A DNA stretch of 32,638 bases from Bordetella parapertussis (lineage in GTDB: Bacteria > Pseudomonadota > Gammaproteobacteria > Burkholderiales > Burkholderiaceae_C), in contig CAMBSK010000029.1 of the NCBI GenBank assembly GCA_945870575.1, positions 1 through 32,638 on the forward strand, read 5' to 3'. The notes beneath the pieces are model-generated. The model was not told the DNA's origin. It saw only the letters and a program-made list of their open reading frames with translations, and ran no database searches. Made by a program: the position numbers and the translations under genes. Of the stretch, positions 29,998 to 32,638 are shown piece after piece. Every line of letters starts with the position of its first letter. Positions within the stretch are counted from its first letter, which is position 1.

Positions 29998-31887
29998 TTA
30001 CACAGTGACCCGTCGACCCAGCACTTCCCAACGTTCCATGGCTGTCAGCAGTTCATCGTCGATTTGGGTGATGCGTGCGGCCATATCCGCCGCTTTTTTG
30101 GGCTCACTCACGTACAAGCTGCCGTCCGCCAGCAAGCGGTTGAGTTTGGCCTGCTCAGCCTCGAGTTGCTCGATAAAGCCGGGCAAGCTGTCGTACTCGC
30201 GCTGTTCTTTGAAACTGAGTTTTTTAACCGCAGTTGTTTTGGCTGGCGTCTGAGCGCCGGTGTTGGCTTTGCTTGTGGTGTCTGAGGGTTTGCTGCTGGT
30301 TTGTGCTTGTGCCGCCCAGGCTTTGGCACGGTTGGATTGGGTTAACCAGTCTTGCACGCCGCCTTCGTACTCGCGCCACTGCGCGTCGCCCTCAAAGGCG
30401 ATGGTGCTGGTGACTACGTTGTCCAAAAAGGCACGATCGTGGCTGACCAGAAACACCGTGCCGTCATAGTTTTGCAGCAGCTCTTCGAGCAGTTCCAATG
30501 TGTCTATGTCCAAATCGTTGGTCGGCTCATCCAGCACGAGCACATTGGCCGGACGTGCAAACAAACGCGCCAGCAGCAAGCGGTTGCGTTCGCCGCCCGA
30601 GAGGCTTCTCACGGGGGAATTGGCACGCGCGGGTGAGAACAGGAAATCGCCCAAATAGCTTTTCACGTGCTGGCGCTGGTTGCCGATCTCAATCCATTCG
30701 CTGCCCGGACTGATGAAATCTTCCAGCGTGGCGTTCAAGTCAAGCGCGTTACGCATCTGATCAAAATACGCCACTTGCAGGTTGGCTCCCTGTCTGACTT
30801 TGCCGCTGCCGGGTAGCAACTCGCCAAGAATGAGTTTCAAGAGCGTGGTTTTGCCCGCGCCATTGGGGCCGATCAGGCCGACTTTGTCGCCACGCAACAG
30901 GGTCGCGCTAAAGCCCTTGACGACTTGTTTTTCACCATAAGCCAGCGAGACGTTGGTCAGCTCGGCGACGATTTTCCCGCTGGGCAAACCCGCGTCAACG
31001 CTGGCTTTGACCTGGCCCATGGTGTTGCGTCTGGCTTGTCTGGCGGAACGCAGTTTTTCAAGACGCGCAATCCGCGCCACCGAACGTGTGCGCCTGGCTT
31101 CAACACCTCTGCGCACCCAGACCTCTTCTTGCGCCAGCAACTTGTCGGCCTTACCCTGCGTGACCGCTTCGGCCGCCATTTCGGCTTCTTTGGTGAGCAG
31201 GTATTGCTGAAAATTGCCTTGGTAGGAATACAAATGGCCGCGATCCAGCTCGACGATGCGGGTGGATACACGATCTAAAAATGTTCTATCGTGGGTGATG
31301 ACAACCATGCTGCCTTTGAATTCAATCAGCAGGTCTTCCAGCCACTGAATGCTGTCCAGATCCAGGTGGTTGGTCGGTTCATCTAATAGCAACATGTCCG
31401 GCATGGTCACCAGCGCCTGACCCAGGGCAACCCGCTTGCGCATGCCGCCCGAGAGACTGGAAATCATGGCGTCGCCCTCCAGGTGTAAGCGGTGCAAGGT
31501 TTCGGTAACGCGCTGCTCCCAGTTCCAGCCGTCTTGCAACTCGATGATGTTTTGCAACCGGTCGAGGTCGCCCTGTCCGGCAACATATTGGTCAAGAACC
31601 GCTTTCAAACCGGCAAGTCCCTCGCTGACAGACTCGAATACGGAGACATTCGCGTCTAAAACCGGCTCCTGAGCAACATAAGCCAGGTTAAGGTTTTGTT
31701 GAAACTGAATGACGCCGTCATCAAGCTGCTCCTTGCCGGCCAGAATCTTCAGCAATGAAGATTTGCCTGTGCCGTTGCGGCCTATGAGACCGATGCGCTC
31801 GGTGGTTTCTATAGATAAAGAGGTGCGATCGAGCAGGGGGACGTCGCCGAATGCCAGCTGAGCTGACTGCAAAGTGATTAAGGCCAT
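29998..31887 (-). CDS. uup: ABC-F family ATPase Uup
   Basis: 629 aa, the usual Uup length. A soluble protein with two ABC ATPase domains and no membrane segment. Domain 1: Walker A GRNGTGKSS, signature SGGMRKRVALGQAL, Walker B MLLLDEPTNHLDL. Linker: basic, helical (VRRGVEARRTRSVARIARLE). Domain 2: GPNGAGKTT, SGGERNRLLLARLF, VLVLDEPTNDLDI. A Lys/Thr/Ala-rich region then leads to a C-terminal coiled coil (LSFKEQREYDSLPGFIEQLE) that binds DNA or ribosomes in Uup. Uup is linked to ribosome function and to suppression of transposon excision. A TGATAAT sequence only ~7 bases upstream of the ATG, and no ribosome site, raise the possibility of a nearly leaderless message. Confidence 0.93.
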   Translation of the reverse strand: MALITLQSAQLAFGDVPLLDRTSLSIETTERIGLIGRNGTGKSSLLKILAGKEQLDDGVIQFQQNLNLAYVAQEPVLDANVSVFESVSEGLAGLKAVLDQYVAGQGDLDRLQNIIELQDGWNWEQRVTETLHRLHLEGDAMISSLSGGMRKRVALGQALVTMPDMLLLDEPTNHLDLDSIQWLEDLLIEFKGSMVVITHDRTFLDRVSTRIVELDRGHLYSYQGNFQQYLLTKEAEMAAEAVTQGKADKLLAQEEVWVRRGVEARRTRSVARIARLEKLRSARQARRNTMGQVKASVDAGLPSGKIVAELTNVSLAYGEKQVVKGFSATLLRGDKVGLIGPNGAGKTTLLKLILGELLPGSGKVRQGANLQVAYFDQMRNALDLNATLEDFISPGSEWIEIGNQRQHVKSYLGDFLFSPARANSPVRSLSGGERNRLLLARLFARPANVLVLDEPTNDLDIDTLELLEELLQNYDGTVFLVSHDRAFLDNVVTSTIAFEGDAQWREYEGGVQDWLTQSNRAKAWAAQAQTSSKPSDTTSKANTGAQTPAKTTAVKKLSFKEQREYDSLPGFIEQLEAEQAKLNRLLADGSLYVSEPKKAADMAARITQIDDELLTAMERWEVLGRRVTV

Positions 31888-32242
31888 CGTTCGATTATCA
31901 GACCAGGTTGATAGAGCGCAGTAAAACCAGCAAACAACACTGCTTCGCCGAGGTCAATGGCGACAACAGACAGAAATAAGCGAATAAACAAGCAAAAAAG
32001 ACCTGTCGGACCCTCAAAAGGGCTTGTTGAATGCAAAAAGTCAAACGGGGAAAACTTTTTCAAATTTTTTTCTCGAAGAAAACTGATTATTTACAAGGGC
32101 TTAGCGCTTTTATGGCCAGTGCAGTGGTAAATAATTTTGACAGACAGGTGCCAAGCTTGAAAAAGTGCGCTATATTAGCTGGCTCAGCTTTTAAAAAGTG
32201 CTTCAAAAAAAGCAGCGACAAAAGCAGGGAAAACCCCAGAGG
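31888..32242. other. uup-rrn intergenic region, AT-rich upstream of the rRNA promoter
   Basis: About 350 bases with no supportable gene. It contains A/T tracts (for example around 32055-32075) of the kind that act as UP elements before rRNA promoters, and a TATATT at 32171-32176 without a well-placed -35 (see rejected items). Open frames here are short and unconvincing. Confidence 0.4.
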
Positions 32243-32272
32243 TTGACAGGACATTAATAATCGTGTCATAAT
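32243..32272 (+). promoter_or_regulatory. probable rRNA operon promoter
   Basis: TTGACA (32243-32248, perfect -35) and CATAAT (32267-32272, 5 of 6 for -10) with an 18-base spacer, about 210 bases upstream of the 16S start. AT-rich DNA lies upstream. Confidence 0.65.
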
Positions 32273-32317
32273 CGCAGGCTCCGCTGATCGAAGTGGCAGC
32301 AGATGAGAGATCATCAG

Positions 32318-32330
32318 GTTCATTAACAAA
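32318..32330 (+). promoter_or_regulatory. boxA-like antitermination element of the rrn leader
   Basis: GGTTCATTAACAA with a following AATTACAGCC lies 45 bases downstream of the -10, where rRNA leaders carry boxA (core CTTTAAC/CATTAAC-like). It would bind the NusB-NusE complex. Confidence 0.5.
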
Positions 32331-32415
32331 TTACAGCCGATAAGCGTGGGCGTTTTAAGGCAATTGCCAAGGTTCTAGTAACCAAGTCGCAAGACTTAAA
32401 ATGCTCATGAAGATA

Positions 32416-32466
32416 GAAGTGAAGTTCACTTCAATTCCGTTTTTAATGAGTAGCCTCGAAAGAGGC
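32416..32466 (+). promoter_or_regulatory. rrn leader hairpins before 16S
   Basis: Two inverted repeats: GAAGTGAA/TTCACTTC (32416-32423 and 32425-32432) and GCCTC-GAAA-GAGGC (32453-32466) with a GNRA-type tetraloop. They lie in the leader segment that normally takes part in 16S precursor processing. Confidence 0.6.
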
Positions 32467-32483
32467 AAAAAAACATCAAGATC

Positions 32484-32638
32484 GAACTATAGAGTTTGAT
32501 CCTGGCTCAGATTGAACGCTGGCGGAATGCTTTACACATGCAAGTCGAACGGCAGCACGGGGGCAACCCTGGTGGCGAGTGGCGAACGGGTGAGTAATAT
32601 ATCGGAACGTGCCCAGTCGTGGGGGATAACGTAGCGAA
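32484..32638 (+). rRNA. rrs: 16S ribosomal RNA, 5' portion (runs off the window)
   Basis: Contains the conserved AGAGTTTGATCCTGGCTCAG (32491-32510), ACACATGCAAGTCGAACGG and GTGGCGAACGGGTGAGTAAT. The 5' end is placed seven bases before AGAGTTTGAT by comparison with the E. coli gene. Only the first ~155 of ~1,530 bases are present. The variable stretch (GGCAGCACGGGGGCAACCCTGG and following bases) is betaproteobacterial, but too short for a firm family call. Confidence 0.97.

Noticed and set aside
32137..32176. TTGACA ... TATATT as a second rRNA promoter
   Set aside because: The spacer is 28 bases, far too long, and no other -35 is well placed for TATATT.
1..32638. CRISPR arrays, complete tRNA genes, intact transposase genes
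   Set aside because: I looked for regularly spaced repeats, cloverleaf-forming sequences and DDE or tyrosine transposase frames. None is present apart from the tRNA-Phe fragment and decayed recombinases listed.

Overview
The window looks like a chromosomal segment of a betaproteobacterium. It ends in the first ~155 bases of a 16S rRNA gene whose sequence is of betaproteobacterial type. The neighbours (priA-hemE, rep, uup, dsbD, iorAB, a DctPQM TRAP transporter, selD, yjjJ) fit that group. Family and genus cannot be fixed from what is here.

Two compositional zones are obvious. Positions 1 to about 5,000 are AT-rich, gene-poor and scarred. They hold two hypothetical genes, a detached 3' half of a tRNA-Phe gene (probable attachment-site scar), a decayed TPR gene, an SPFH-NfeD membrane-protein pair and a TM2-domain gene. 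They also hold remnants of at least two different tyrosine recombinases, all on the minus strand. A 46-bp piece of one recombinase 3' end occurs twice as a direct repeat flanking the SPFH-NfeD pair. This is a worn integrative-element hotspot.

From about 5,050 the sequence becomes GC-rich and densely coded. The order is: a 42-aa membrane peptide with a good terminator; a Tat-type PhoX phosphatase, a secreted cupin and a secreted Adhesin_E-like protein on plus; then on minus iorA-iorB followed by dctP-dctQ-dctM, which read as one catabolic/uptake cluster. Next come selD and a single-chain HipA-like YjjJ (plus), a class II aldolase, a TfoX-N protein and the Rep helicase (minus), an AEC permease (plus), priA and hemE (minus), dsbD (minus), a creatininase-family hydrolase (plus), a histidine phosphatase and the ABC-F ATPase Uup (minus). 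The rRNA operon promoter and leader close the window.

A dispersed ~170-190 bp repeat occurs twice in inverted orientation (8390-8581 plus, 25985-26153 minus), each time just downstream of a protein gene. I see no CRISPR array and no complete tRNA gene. The most unusual part is the left-hand region, where small cargo genes alternate with recombinase 3' ends.
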